Shown piece after piece: positions 1 through 7,009 of a stretch of 11,085 nt of DNA; the stretch's first letter is position 1; the number at the start of each line of letters is the position of its first letter. The position numbers and the translations under genes are program-made. The notes under the pieces are model-generated. The model ran no database searches and was not told the DNA's origin. It was given only the letters and a program-made list of their open reading frames with translations. The stretch comes from Flavobacteriales bacterium (GTDB taxonomy: Bacteria; Bacteroidota; Bacteroidia; Flavobacteriales; Parvicellaceae): contig JAAZYJ010000317.1 of NCBI GenBank assembly GCA_014239715.1, forward strand, positions 1 to 11,085, given 5' to 3'.

Positions 1-102
1 AACAGCGGTAGTTTCGCCAATTCTTTTTCCATAGGAAACGGCTTCAAGACCTGCTTTGACCAATTTCCCGTTTTTTGCTTCTACAAATACTAATACTGAC
101 AT
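1..102 (-). CDS. etfA: Electron transfer flavoprotein alpha subunit, N-terminal fragment
   Basis: This is the first 34 codons of a gene that runs off the left edge of the window. Translation from the ATG at 102 begins MSVLVFVEAKNGKLVKAGLE and continues to a GKRIGETTAV segment. That is the typical start of ETF-alpha: a hydrophobic first beta strand followed by a helix that leads into the GE.. region. ETF-alpha carries the FAD of the ETF heterodimer and passes electrons from acyl-CoA and related dehydrogenases to ETF:quinone oxidoreductase. The start codon lies only 3 bp after the etfB stop codon, so the two are co-transcribed and probably translationally coupled. The FAD-binding C-terminal half is outside the window. 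The assignment rests on the short N-terminus plus the etfB neighbour. Confidence 0.88.
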   Translation of the reverse strand, partial: MSVLVFVEAKNGKLVKAGLEAVSYGKRIGETTAV

Positions 103-105
103 GAT

Positions 106-846
106 CTATATAACTTTTGCTTCGGTGTGTAACAAACTAACTAATTCATCCATATTTTCAGGATCTATATACTTACATGCAGCTTTAGCATCAGGTTTGG
201 AGTAGGCTACAACTGATGTCAATTCTGCGCATTCAACCGGTGGAACAACCGTGAGAGGTTTTGTTCTGGCGGCCATGATTCCTCTCATGTTGGGAATTCG
301 TTGCTCTGCCATTCCTTTTGCTGCTGAAATGACGAAAGGCGTGTTTACTTCAACTACTTCGATCCCGCCCGAGACATCTCTTTCAAGAGTCGCAACACTT
401 CCTGAAACGTCAAGCTTGGTTGTGAGTGATATGAACGGCTGATCCAGAAATTCTGCAATCATAGCGCCCACTTGAGCACCATTATAATTGATAGTTTCTT
501 TACCGGTTAAAACAATGTCATAACCGTTTTCCTTTGCGTATTCAGCGATCTGTTTCGCAACATAATACGAATCTTTTGGTTCAGCATCTATTCTAACAGC
601 ATCAGTGGCACCGATCGCCAGCGCTTTTCTGATTGTCGGGTCATCTGCTGTGGTACCTACTGTTATGGTAGTAACCGTTCCTCCATTAGCTTCGGTGAGC
701 TCAAGAGCACGAACCAAAGCATACCATTCGTCATATGGATTGACGATGAACTGGACACCATTTTCATCGAATTTAGTATCTCCATCAGTAAAGGCTATTT
801 TTGCGGTGGTATCCGGGGCCTTACTGATACAAACTAGTAATTTCAT
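106..846 (-). CDS. etfB: Electron transfer flavoprotein beta subunit
   Basis: This is a complete 246-residue ETF-beta, within the usual 245-265 range. The N-terminus MKLLVCISKAPDTTAKI and the NPYDE motif at 37-41 are characteristic. The family signature near residues 154-200 is clear: LERDVSGGIEVVEVNTP, then AAKGMAEQRIPNMRGIMAA and a K-P-L pair. This subunit binds structural AMP and forms the docking face for partner dehydrogenases. With EtfA it shuttles electrons from beta-oxidation and amino-acid oxidation to the respiratory chain in the cytoplasm. The start at 846 is supported by the conserved N-terminus; no Shine-Dalgarno is visible, as expected for Bacteroidota. etfA follows after 3 bp. 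The gene diverges from pdhB, and both share the palindrome-containing intergenic region, which suggests joint control. Confidence 0.95.
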   Translation of the reverse strand: MKLLVCISKAPDTTAKIAFTDGDTKFDENGVQFIVNPYDEWYALVRALELTEANGGTVTTITVGTTADDPTIRKALAIGATDAVRIDAEPKDSYYVAKQIAEYAKENGYDIVLTGKETINYNGAQVGAMIAEFLDQPFISLTTKLDVSGSVATLERDVSGGIEVVEVNTPFVISAAKGMAEQRIPNMRGIMAARTKPLTVVPPVECAELTSVVAYSKPDAKAACKYIDPENMDELVSLLHTEAKVI

Positions 847-912
847 ACAAATCTTTTATTAATAAAATAACAACCAGCTGAACTAAAGATCAAGCCTGCG
901 TTTTCATGAGAA

Positions 913-920
913 CAAAACTA
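913..920 (-). promoter_or_regulatory. Possible -7 element for etfBA
   Basis: The minus strand reads TAGTTTTG here, an exact match to the Bacteroidota -7 consensus TAnnTTTG. It lies about 67 bp upstream of the etfB start. No TTG is found at the ideal 17-23 bp spacing: candidates lie at 10 bp (931-933) and 29 bp (950-952). The call is therefore tentative. Confidence 0.3.
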
Positions 921-960
921 GAAAAAAAAGCAATTGACAGTCAGTTTTTCAACTTTAAAA

Positions 961-978
961 TGTTATGCATGCATAACA
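961..978. promoter_or_regulatory. Perfect 18-bp palindromic operator candidate between etfB and pdhB
   Basis: The sequence TGTTATGCATGCATAACA is identical to its own reverse complement over all 18 bases, with no spacer. It lies in the divergent intergenic region, roughly 115 bp from the etfB start and 115 bp from the pdhB start. Its length and symmetry fit the site of a homodimeric helix-turn-helix regulator, for example a TetR- or GntR-type protein. There is no T-tract, and a zero-loop dyad cannot form a terminator hairpin. Control of ETF and PDH by a fatty-acid or acyl-CoA sensor would make metabolic sense, but the regulator is not encoded in this window. Confidence 0.6.
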
Positions 979-982
979 AATT

Positions 983-995
983 GTCAAAAATTGAC
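983..995. promoter_or_regulatory. Inverted repeat GTCAA-AAA-TTGAC
   Basis: GTCAA (983-987) and TTGAC (991-995) form a 5-bp inverted repeat with a 3-bp spacer, starting 5 bp after the 18-bp palindrome. A related pair, TTGAC at 934-938 and GTCA at 940-943, lies on the other side of the palindrome. The repeated half-sites may be extra operator sites, but arms this short can occur by chance. Confidence 0.3.
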
Positions 996-1035
996 CATAC
1001 GGGTAAGAAATCCTGAGATTTGGAAGTAGTTTTAC

Positions 1036-1043
1036 TATTTTTG
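1036..1043 (+). promoter_or_regulatory. Possible -7 element for pdhB
   Basis: TATTTTTG matches TAnnTTTG exactly and lies 49 bp before the pdhB ATG. The nearest upstream TTTG (1019-1022) is only 13 bp away, shorter than the usual 19-21 bp, so the -33 element is uncertain. Confidence 0.4.
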
Positions 1044-1092
1044 TTTTTCAAAACCAAGATCGTGATGTTTCGATCCAAGTGAAATTTGAAAG

Positions 1093-2070
1093 ATGAGAGA
1101 AATTCAGTTCAGACAGGCCCTGAATGAGGCAATGAATGAGGAAATGAGGAGGGATGAAAATGTTTTCCTTATGGGAGAGGAAGTAGCCGAATACAATGGG
1201 GCGTACAAGGTATCACAGGGGATGCTTGCGGAATTTGGTCCCGAGCGGGTGATCGATACCCCTATTGCTGAATTAGGTTTTGCAGGCATCGGGGTAGGAG
1301 CGGCCATGAACGGGTTGAGGCCTATTATTGAGTTCATGACCTGGAATTTTGCCATTTTAGCTGCAGATCAGATCATCAATAGTGCTGCAAAAATGCTTCA
1401 GATGAGTGGAGGGCAGTACAATGTCCCTATCGTTTTTCGTGGGGGTAATGGGTCAGCAGGTCAGCTTGGAGCTACCCATTCTCAGAGTTTTGAGGCATTT
1501 TATGCTAACATTCCTGGCTTAAAAGTAATATCGCCTTCAAACCCCTATGATGCAAAAGGTCTTTTGAAAGCCGCAATTCGGGATGATGACCCTACCGTAT
1601 TTTTAGAGTCAGAAAGGATGTACGGAGATAAAGGAGAAGTACCCGAAGGAGAGTACTTACTCCCCATTGGTTTGGCTGACGTGAAGAGAAAAGGAACTGA
1701 TGTTACGATCGTTTCTTTTAATAAAATGATGAAAGAGGCATTTGGAGCAGCTGAGGTACTGGAAAAGGAAGGAGTTTCTGTGGAGGTTATTGATCTTAGG
1801 ACAATTCGTCCACTCGACCACAATACAATCGTTGAATCGGTTAAAAAAACCGGACGAATTGTGGTAGTTGAAGAAACCTGGCCATTCTGTGGTGTTGCTT
1901 CTGAGATTACATACAATGTGCAGAAGTATGCCTTTGACTATCTGGATGCTCCGGTTAAAAGAGTATCTCAGGCTGATACACCTTTGGCCTTTGCAAAACC
2001 ATTGATTGAAGCGAGCTTGCCAAATATCGGTAGAGTTGTTGAAGCTTGTAAATCAGTTCTTTATCAGTAA
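1093..2070 (+). CDS. pdhB: Pyruvate dehydrogenase E1 component, beta subunit
   Basis: This 325-residue protein matches the E1-beta subunit of the alpha2beta2 type of pyruvate dehydrogenase. The pyrimidine-binding transketolase-like domain spans about 4-178, with LMGEEVAEYNGAYKVSQGM at 26-44; the Glu of GEE activates thiamine diphosphate. It also has DTPIAELGFAGIGVGAAM at 55-72, GLRPIIEFMTWNF, and GATHSQSFEAFY at 126-137 containing the conserved His129. The C-terminal transketolase domain (about 195-316) includes the VIDLRTIRPLD motif. With E1-alpha it decarboxylates pyruvate and acetylates the lipoyl group of E2. No pdhA or pdhC lies next to it here, so E1-alpha and E2 must be encoded elsewhere. 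The divergent etfBA operon is its upstream neighbour. A branched-chain or acetoin E1-beta is a less likely alternative, since the match to mitochondrial-type PDH-beta motifs is very close. Confidence 0.95.
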   Translation: MREIQFRQALNEAMNEEMRRDENVFLMGEEVAEYNGAYKVSQGMLAEFGPERVIDTPIAELGFAGIGVGAAMNGLRPIIEFMTWNFAILAADQIINSAAKMLQMSGGQYNVPIVFRGGNGSAGQLGATHSQSFEAFYANIPGLKVISPSNPYDAKGLLKAAIRDDDPTVFLESERMYGDKGEVPEGEYLLPIGLADVKRKGTDVTIVSFNKMMKEAFGAAEVLEKEGVSVEVIDLRTIRPLDHNTIVESVKKTGRIVVVEETWPFCGVASEITYNVQKYAFDYLDAPVKRVSQADTPLAFAKPLIEASLPNIGRVVEACKSVLYQ

Positions 2071-2171
2071 TATACAAGGCCTGTCCCGGTCAGAGCTTTA
2101 ATTTTTTGAGGTTCGTTTTAGCTTCAAGCCTCTTACGCAATTGTAACTTCTTTTTCCTTGCGAGTATATTA

Positions 2172-2203
2172 TTTGTTTTATCAAAGTGAAACATCTACTT
2201 TTG
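2172..2203 (+). promoter_or_regulatory. Bacteroidota-type promoter for hppA
   Basis: TTTG (2172-2175), a 20-bp spacer, and TACTTTTG (2196-2203) match the -33/-7 consensus TTTG-N19-21-TAnnTTTG. The predicted transcript would start about 7 bp downstream, giving a short leader before the ATG at 2230. This gives hppA its own promoter, separate from pdhB. Confidence 0.7.
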
Positions 2204-2229
2204 GCGTCCTAAATTTTAAGTACAATTAG

Positions 2230-4704
2230 ATGGAATCATTTATTATTTATATGCCAATAGGAGCAGCGTTAATTGGACTGCTATATATGTTGATAAAGAA
2301 GTCTTGGGTAATGAAGCAAGATGCTGGAGATGGAAAAATGAAAGAAATTTCTGACCATATCTATCAAGGAGCTCTTGCTTTTTTAAAGGCAGAATATAGA
2401 CTGCTACTTATTTTCGTAATTGTGGTAAGTGCTTTGTTGGCCGTAGTATCTTACTTTGTTGAGACTACACACTGGATGATCGCGATAGCCTTCATATTTG
2501 GCGCATTGTTTTCTGCGTTCGCAGGAAATATTGGGATGAAAATAGCCACTAAAACAAACGTAAGAACAACTCAAGCGGCTAAAACAAGTTTGCCAAAAGC
2601 TTTAAAAGTTTCGTTTGGCGGCGGAGCCGTAATGGGATTAGGTGTTGCTGGTTTAGCTGTACTTGGGTTGACAGCTTTCTTCATTGTATTTTATCAATAT
2701 TTTATGGGTGGAACATGGGATACAACAGCTAACATGACAATCGTATTAGAGACGCTAGCCGGGTTCTCTTTAGGTGCTGAATCAATCGCATTATTCGCTA
2801 GAGTTGGTGGAGGTATTTATACTAAAGCAGCCGATGTAGGTGCTGACCTTGTAGGTAAAGTAGAAGCAGGAATTCCTGAAGATGACCCAAGAAACCCCGC
2901 AACAATTGCAGATAATGTTGGTGATAACGTAGGAGATGTTGCTGGAATGGGAGCCGATCTATTTGGTTCTTATGTGGCAACAGTGTTAGCCGCAATGGTA
3001 TTAGGTAACTATGTTATAAGAGACATGGGAGGAGATATTGTAAGCGAGGGATTTGGTGGAATTGGACCAATTTTACTTCCAATGGCAATTGCCGGTGCTG
3101 GTATCGTTATTTCGATGATTGGTACAATGATCGTTCGAATTAAAAGCAATGATGCTAAAGAAAAGCAAGTGATGGGATCTCTAAATATTGGCAACTGGGT
3201 TTCTATTGCGTTAGTTGCTATTTCATGTTACGGATTAGTTATGTGGATGCTTCCAGAAACAATGAAAATGAAATTCTTCGGTGACGCTGGGGACGGGCTA
3301 AGAGATATATCATCACTTAGAGTGTTTGGTGCAGCTATCATTGGTTTAGTGGTCGGTGCGGTCATTTCTTCGGTTACGGAATACTATACCGGATTGGGCA
3401 AGAAACCAATATTGAAGATTGTTCAGCAGTCTAGTACAGGAGCTGGCACCAATATTATTGCAGGTTTAGCAACAGGAATGATCTCAACATTCCCCACTAT
3501 TTTGCTGTTTGCAGGAGCTATATGGGGTTCTTATGCATTAGCAGGATTTTATGGCGTTGCTTTAGCGGCTTCGGCAATGATGGCAACAACCGCTATGCAA
3601 TTGGCTATTGATGCTTTCGGACCAATTGCGGATAACGCAGGTGGTATTGCTGAGATGTCTGAACTCGACCCGGAAGTGAGAGAAAGAACCGATATTCTGG
3701 ATTCCGTAGGTAATACCACAGCAGCAACTGGAAAAGGATTTGCGATTGCTTCTGCCGCGTTAACATCATTAGCTTTGTTTGCAGCGTATGTAACGTTTAC
3801 CGGAATAGACGGGATTAACATTTTTAAAGCACCGGTTTTGTCGATGCTATTTGTTGGAGGAATGGTTCCCGTGGTATTCTCTGCATTGGCAATGAATGCA
3901 GTAGGTAGAGCGGCAATGGAAATGGTAAAGGAAGTAAGACGACAGTTCAAATCAATTCCTGGAATTATGGAAGGAACGGGAAAGCCTGAGTATGATAAAT
4001 GTGTTGATATTTCGACAAAGGCTTCGTTGAAGCAAATGATGTTACCAGGTATTTTAACTATTGGTTTTCCAATTGTTATAGCATTCCTTCCTTTAGCACT
4101 TGGAATGGATAATTTAATTGTAGCTGAAATGTTAGGTGGTTATATGGCAGGAGTAACTGTATCAGGTGTTTTATGGGCAATCTTCCAAAACAATGCCGGT
4201 GGTGCGTGGGACAATGCAAAGAAATCATTTGAAGCAGGCGTTGAGATCGATGGGGAAATGACCTACAAAGGATCTGACGCGCACAAAGCTGCAGTTACCG
4301 GTGATACAGTTGGAGATCCTTTTAAAGATACTTCTGGTCCTTCAATGAACATTCTTATTAAGTTAACTTGTTTAATTGGTTTAGTAATAGCCCCAATTTT
4401 GGGTGGAGGACACTTGAATAATGCTGGCGGAGAGCATGGAACAGCAATGCATGTTTGTGCTCCCGGTTGTGAAAAAGCATGTTGCGCAAGTAAAGAAAAG
4501 TCTTGTGCTCCGGGCTGTACAAAAGCCTGTTGTGCAGACAAAAACAAAAAGAACGTGGAGAAGATGATATTGAAATTTAAAACAGATTCTACAGAAGTAA
4601 CGGTCGAGTCTACTGACGGTGAAGTTGTCTGGACTCCTTCAAAGCCGGATTCGTTGACGGATGAAATGAAAGAGGCCCTTGATGACGCAGGGGTAGCCTA
4701 CTAG
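2230..4704 (+). CDS. hppA: Membrane-bound ion-pumping pyrophosphatase with Cys-rich C-terminal extension
   Basis: This is an 824-residue membrane pyrophosphatase that hydrolyses PPi and pumps H+ and/or Na+ across the inner membrane. The hydrophobic core of about 16 helices spans residues 1-725. Signature segments are clear: [20 protein letters not shown] at 190-209, the acidic loop [20 protein letters not shown] at 217-236, [16 protein letters not shown] at 461-476, and GGAWDNAKK with [15 protein letters not shown] near the end. [10 protein letters not shown] at 494-503 has Ala498 where K+-independent enzymes have Lys, so K+ dependence is predicted. The TM6 segment reads LFGSYVAT (244-251) and lacks the usual glutamate; Glu184 in TM5 ([11 protein letters not shown]) may replace it. 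The family normally ends soon after the last helix, but here about 95 residues follow. These comprise two Cys-rich repeats (743-768) and a soluble segment of about 50 residues (775-824). The gene has its own promoter and a strong terminator. Confidence 0.96.
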   Translation: MESFIIYMPIGAALIGLLYMLIKKSWVMKQDAGDGKMKEISDHIYQGALAFLKAEYRLLLIFVIVVSALLAVVSYFVETTHWMIAIAFIFGALFSAFAGNIGMKIATKTNVRTTQAAKTSLPKALKVSFGGGAVMGLGVAGLAVLGLTAFFIVFYQYFMGGTWDTTANMTIVLETLAGFSLGAESIALFARVGGGIYTKAADVGADLVGKVEAGIPEDDPRNPATIADNVGDNVGDVAGMGADLFGSYVATVLAAMVLGNYVIRDMGGDIVSEGFGGIGPILLPMAIAGAGIVISMIGTMIVRIKSNDAKEKQVMGSLNIGNWVSIALVAISCYGLVMWMLPETMKMKFFGDAGDGLRDISSLRVFGAAIIGLVVGAVISSVTEYYTGLGKKPILKIVQQSSTGAGTNIIAGLATGMISTFPTILLFAGAIWGSYALAGFYGVALAASAMMATTAMQLAIDAFGPIADNAGGIAEMSELDPEVRERTDILDSVGNTTAATGKGFAIASAALTSLALFAAYVTFTGIDGINIFKAPVLSMLFVGGMVPVVFSALAMNAVGRAAMEMVKEVRRQFKSIPGIMEGTGKPEYDKCVDISTKASLKQMMLPGILTIGFPIVIAFLPLALGMDNLIVAEMLGGYMAGVTVSGVLWAIFQNNAGGAWDNAKKSFEAGVEIDGEMTYKGSDAHKAAVTGDTVGDPFKDTSGPSMNILIKLTCLIGLVIAPILGGGHLNNAGGEHGTAMHVCAPGCEKACCASKEKSCAPGCTKACCADKNKKNVEKMILKFKTDSTEVTVESTDGEVVWTPSKPDSLTDEMKEALDDAGVAY
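4456..4533 (+). repeat. Tandem Cys-rich repeat coding segment in the hppA tail
   Basis: Two in-frame copies encode [13 protein letters not shown] (743-755) and [13 protein letters not shown] (759-771), with a 48-bp (16-codon) period. Each copy has four cysteines in a C-x3-C-x3-CC pattern, eight in total. The DNA of the copies differs at several silent sites (gctcccggttgt versus gctccgggctgt), so the duplication is not recent. Metal or redox binding is a reasonable inference; no function is shown. Confidence 0.85.
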
Positions 4705-4725
4705 ACATCTGGTTGCAACTAATTG

Positions 4726-4755
4726 AAATGCCATCTTTTTGATGGCATTTTTTTT
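4726..4755 (+). terminator. Intrinsic terminator of hppA
   Basis: A perfect 10-bp stem, AAATGCCATC (4726-4735) and GATGGCATTT (4741-4750), closes a TTTTT loop. With the last stem bases it runs into an 8-T tract ending at 4755. It lies 21 bp after the hppA stop codon. Confidence 0.92.
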
Positions 4756-4769
4756 GCCATATATTTTCG
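4738..4769 (+). promoter_or_regulatory. Possible promoter of the YceI-like gene, overlapping the hppA terminator
   Basis: TTTG (4738-4741), a 20-bp spacer, and TATTTTCG (4762-4769) fit the Bacteroidota layout with one mismatch in the -7 box (TTCG for TTTG). The -33 box falls in the loop and first stem base of the hppA terminator. The short gap between the genes leaves little other room for a promoter. Confidence 0.35.
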
Positions 4770-4804
4770 AACATTTTTTTTCAATGTACGTTATGATGAT
4801 AGCA

Positions 4805-5482
4805 ATGAAAAAGAGATTGTTGATCATAGCATTGATAGGGGGGGTGCTTTCCACCCTTTTGATAGTGGGTTATCGGATATTATTCCCCAATGAAGATCTC
4901 ACCATGGAAGAGCATAACACGTCTCATCTGCAAGCAGACACGGTTGCTACTGATTCCGGAACAAAGCTCCTTTCACTTACATCGATGATGGGTTCATTCC
5001 AATCAGTTTTGGATTCAAGCGAGGTGTTTTTCACCAATGGTGGCAGTTCAGGAACAAGTGGTAGGTTCAATGATTTTTTCGTGAAGCTTATTCGGGATAG
5101 TGTTACCGACAAGACAGAAATATTAGTAACCATCGAATCGAAGTCGATCTTCACAGACAATGACATACGGGATAGTCACCTCCAGAACGAGGAGTTTTTT
5201 AATACGGCAGGCTTTCCGCAAATCACATTCAGTTCAGCTGAGGTCTTTCAAACGGATTCTAACTATTCAGCAGTTGGTGAAATGTTCTTTTTAGGTACTG
5301 ACCGTAAAATCAGCATTCCGTTTAAGTACCTGGGCAATTCAAGTTATCCAAGCGGGTTGGAATATCACGTTCTTGAGGGAGGGTTTACTTTCAATCCTGC
5401 CGATTTTGGAATGGATGTAGGTATTACGGTTGACGAAGCCAGTGACGTCAGCTTCTACCTGGAAATGATCCGATCAGAATAA
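4805..5482 (+). CDS. YceI-like domain protein with N-terminal membrane anchor
   Basis: This is a YceI-family beta-barrel protein of 225 residues from the chosen start. Residues 5-21 (LLIIALIGGVLSTLLIV) are a signal anchor or uncleaved signal peptide, so the domain should sit in the periplasm. The YceI signature covers 111-143: SKSIFTDNDIRDSHLQ, then FF, then FPQITFSSAEV, followed by GGFTFNPADFGMDVGITVDE near 192-211. Family members bind isoprenoid or fatty-acyl lipids in the barrel. The usual HG of the 'HGvtkpv' strand is missing; the region reads FLGTDRKISIPFKY. The frame stays open upstream to 4739, but that would start inside the terminator. MKKRLL at 4805 is preferred; ATGs at 4784, 4793 and 4796 remain possible. 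The 3' end overlaps the convergent kinase gene by 9 bp. The ligand is unknown. Confidence 0.82.
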   Translation: MKKRLLIIALIGGVLSTLLIVGYRILFPNEDLTMEEHNTSHLQADTVATDSGTKLLSLTSMMGSFQSVLDSSEVFFTNGGSSGTSGRFNDFFVKLIRDSVTDKTEILVTIESKSIFTDNDIRDSHLQNEEFFNTAGFPQITFSSAEVFQTDSNYSAVGEMFFLGTDRKISIPFKYLGNSSYPSGLEYHVLEGGFTFNPADFGMDVGITVDEASDVSFYLEMIRSE

Positions 5483-6088
5483 GCCGTTAATTTCAGCGTC
5501 GATGCCTTGAACGATCTTTCCAAGATCTTCTGCATCTTCTTTAAAGTTGTTCTCGTCAACGTCAATGATCAGGAGCTGCCCCTTATCATAGGTTGAGATC
5601 CAAGCTTCGTAACGCTCGTTGAGTCGTTTAAGGTAATCAATGCGTATGCTTTCTTCGTACTCCCGACCTCTATCTGAGATATGGTCGACCAATGTTGGAA
5701 TACTTGCTCTCAGATAGATCAGCAGGTCCGGTGCAGAGATAAAAGTTTCCATCAAATTGAACAAGGAGAAATAATTCTCAAAGTCCCGGGTGGTCATCAA
5801 ACCCATCGAATGAAGGTTGGGTGCAAATATATAGGCGTCTTCGTAGATCGTTCGGTCCTGGATCACCGTATTCTGATTTTCTTTGATATCCTGGATCTGC
5901 GTAAACCTACTGTTCAGATAGTAGATCTGCAAATTGAACGACCAGCGCTGCATGTCGTTGTAAAAATCATTGAGGTAAGGATTTTGTTCTACGTCTTCGA
6001 AATGAGTATCCCACCCATAATGCTTGCTCAATAGAGTGGTAAGTGTTGTTTTTCCTGAACCAATATTTCCTGCTATTGCAATGTGCAT
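5474..6088 (-). CDS. Deoxynucleoside kinase
   Basis: This is a 204-residue kinase of the dCK/dGK/Drosophila-dNK family, of normal bacterial size. It transfers the ATP gamma-phosphate to the 5'-OH of a deoxynucleoside, for dNTP salvage in the cytoplasm. The P-loop is GNIGSGKT at 7-14. The substrate-side segment FEDVEQNPYLNDFY (30-43) supplies the catalytic Glu region. QDRTIYEDAYIFA at 77-89 holds the conserved Asp-Arg pair (78-79). The LID is SDRGREYEESI (138-148), with Arg residues that contact phosphates. Sequence alone does not settle whether dA, dG, dC or dT is preferred. The start at 6088 puts the P-loop at the expected distance from the N-terminus. The last 9 bp overlap the convergent YceI-like gene. 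The gene follows the GH3 cluster after 96 bp, and no convincing promoter of its own was seen. Confidence 0.92.
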   Translation of the reverse strand: MHIAIAGNIGSGKTTLTTLLSKHYGWDTHFEDVEQNPYLNDFYNDMQRWSFNLQIYYLNSRFTQIQDIKENQNTVIQDRTIYEDAYIFAPNLHSMGLMTTRDFENYFSLFNLMETFISAPDLLIYLRASIPTLVDHISDRGREYEESIRIDYLKRLNERYEAWISTYDKGQLLIIDVDENNFKEDAEDLGKIVQGIDAEINGLF

Positions 6089-6184
6089 TTAGAGAGTTTT
6101 TTGCGAACGTCTAAAATACACATTTTGACTAGATATAAAAGCCGATTTCTGTATTTATAGCGGCAAAAGATTTCAACAAATATT

Positions 6185-7009
6185 CTATTGGCTTTCCGTG
6201 ATTTTATACCTGTAAACCATACCTGACCTCAAAATGTAAAGCAGCGCGTTTTTTAGCGTAATTGAATCGAAATCGGATAAGGGGGTTGGGATTGTATTCT
6301 CTATAAATGAGATCATGTTGTAGAAACGGATAGAATCATTCTTGAAAGAAACAATAAAATTATTGTACAGCTCAAAGTCATCTACACCTTTAATGTGTAT
6401 CGTGTTGTAGTAGGTTCCGAAAACATCAAAAATATGAATCCCGCTCTTGGGATTGTTAAGAAACACCTTACTCCGGTACTCTTTGATCTGCTTTACCTCG
6501 ATCGAATCAAGATTGATGATCTGAAGAAGGTTGCCACTGCGTTGTTCGATATTCAGCTGTCTGCTGACCAGCAATAGCTCAAAATTCGATTGGTCAAACA
6601 GCCAGATCTTATTATCGTTGAAACTTGTGGCGATCCGTGTAACCTGCTGCCAGTCCAGCTGTTCAAGAGGGATAGTTTGGTTGATTTGAGCACTTAAGGT
6701 GTTGTCAGTAATGATGATCTGATTAGAATTCTTGTAAAAGATCAGAGGTCGAAGTGCTAACGACACTTCAAGCTGATCAATTTCGCCAAGGAGCTTGTTG
6801 CAGTAGTAGAACATGGAATCGCCCTGTGGACTGTATTTGATGATCCGATCACTTTCCACAGCATACATGTAGCCCATTTTATCCACGACGATCTTTGATC
6901 CATCTATTGGGATAGAGTCTAAAAATGTCAGCTCCTGTGCAAATACGGCATTTGCCGTTAGGCATAAAACAAGACTAAATAACTGGTATAACCGAATTAA
7001 GCTCATCAA
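6185..7009 (-). CDS. Exported protein of unknown function, downstream of and overlapping GH3
   Basis: This 274-residue protein is not recognised as a named family. A Sec signal peptide is evident: Arg6, a hydrophobic run at 10-19, and a likely cleavage after VFA (22-24), just before QELTFLDSIPID. No lipobox is present, so the mature protein should be periplasmic or surface-located rather than a lipoprotein. The mature part is rich in short beta-strand patterns with repeating motifs such as KIVVDKMGYMYAVESDRIIK, KIWLFDQSNFELLLV and GIHIFDVFGTYYNTIHI. These resemble beta-propeller (NHL/WD-like) blades; the fold is inference. The first ATGs (7009 and 7006) lie inside the end of the GH3 gene, giving a 32-35 bp overlap and probable translational coupling. 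A weak GCCG/CGGC dyad follows the stop codon. Confidence 0.75.
   Translation of the reverse strand: MMSLIRLYQLFSLVLCLTANAVFAQELTFLDSIPIDGSKIVVDKMGYMYAVESDRIIKYSPQGDSMFYYCNKLLGEIDQLEVSLALRPLIFYKNSNQIIITDNTLSAQINQTIPLEQLDWQQVTRIATSFNDNKIWLFDQSNFELLLVSRQLNIEQRSGNLLQIINLDSIEVKQIKEYRSKVFLNNPKSGIHIFDVFGTYYNTIHIKGVDDFELYNNFIVSFKNDSIRFYNMISFIENTIPTPLSDFDSITLKNALLYILRSGMVYRYKITESQ

Noticed and set aside
2083..2116. Possible terminator after pdhB
   Set aside because: The dyad (CTG..CAG with a mismatch) before the T-rich stretch is too weak to call; pdhB may read into hppA.
4739..4804. Upstream extension of the YceI-like reading frame
   Set aside because: It would start inside the hppA terminator loop. 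The MKKRLL start at 4805 gives a normal signal anchor.
6111..6118. TATTTTAG on the minus strand as a promoter box for the deoxynucleoside kinase
   Set aside because: It has one mismatch in the key TTTG and no TTG at 17-23 bp upstream, so evidence is insufficient.
6134..6173. GCCG/CGGC dyad after the exported protein as a terminator
   Set aside because: A 4-bp stem with a 16-base loop is too unstable; the following TTTT is short.
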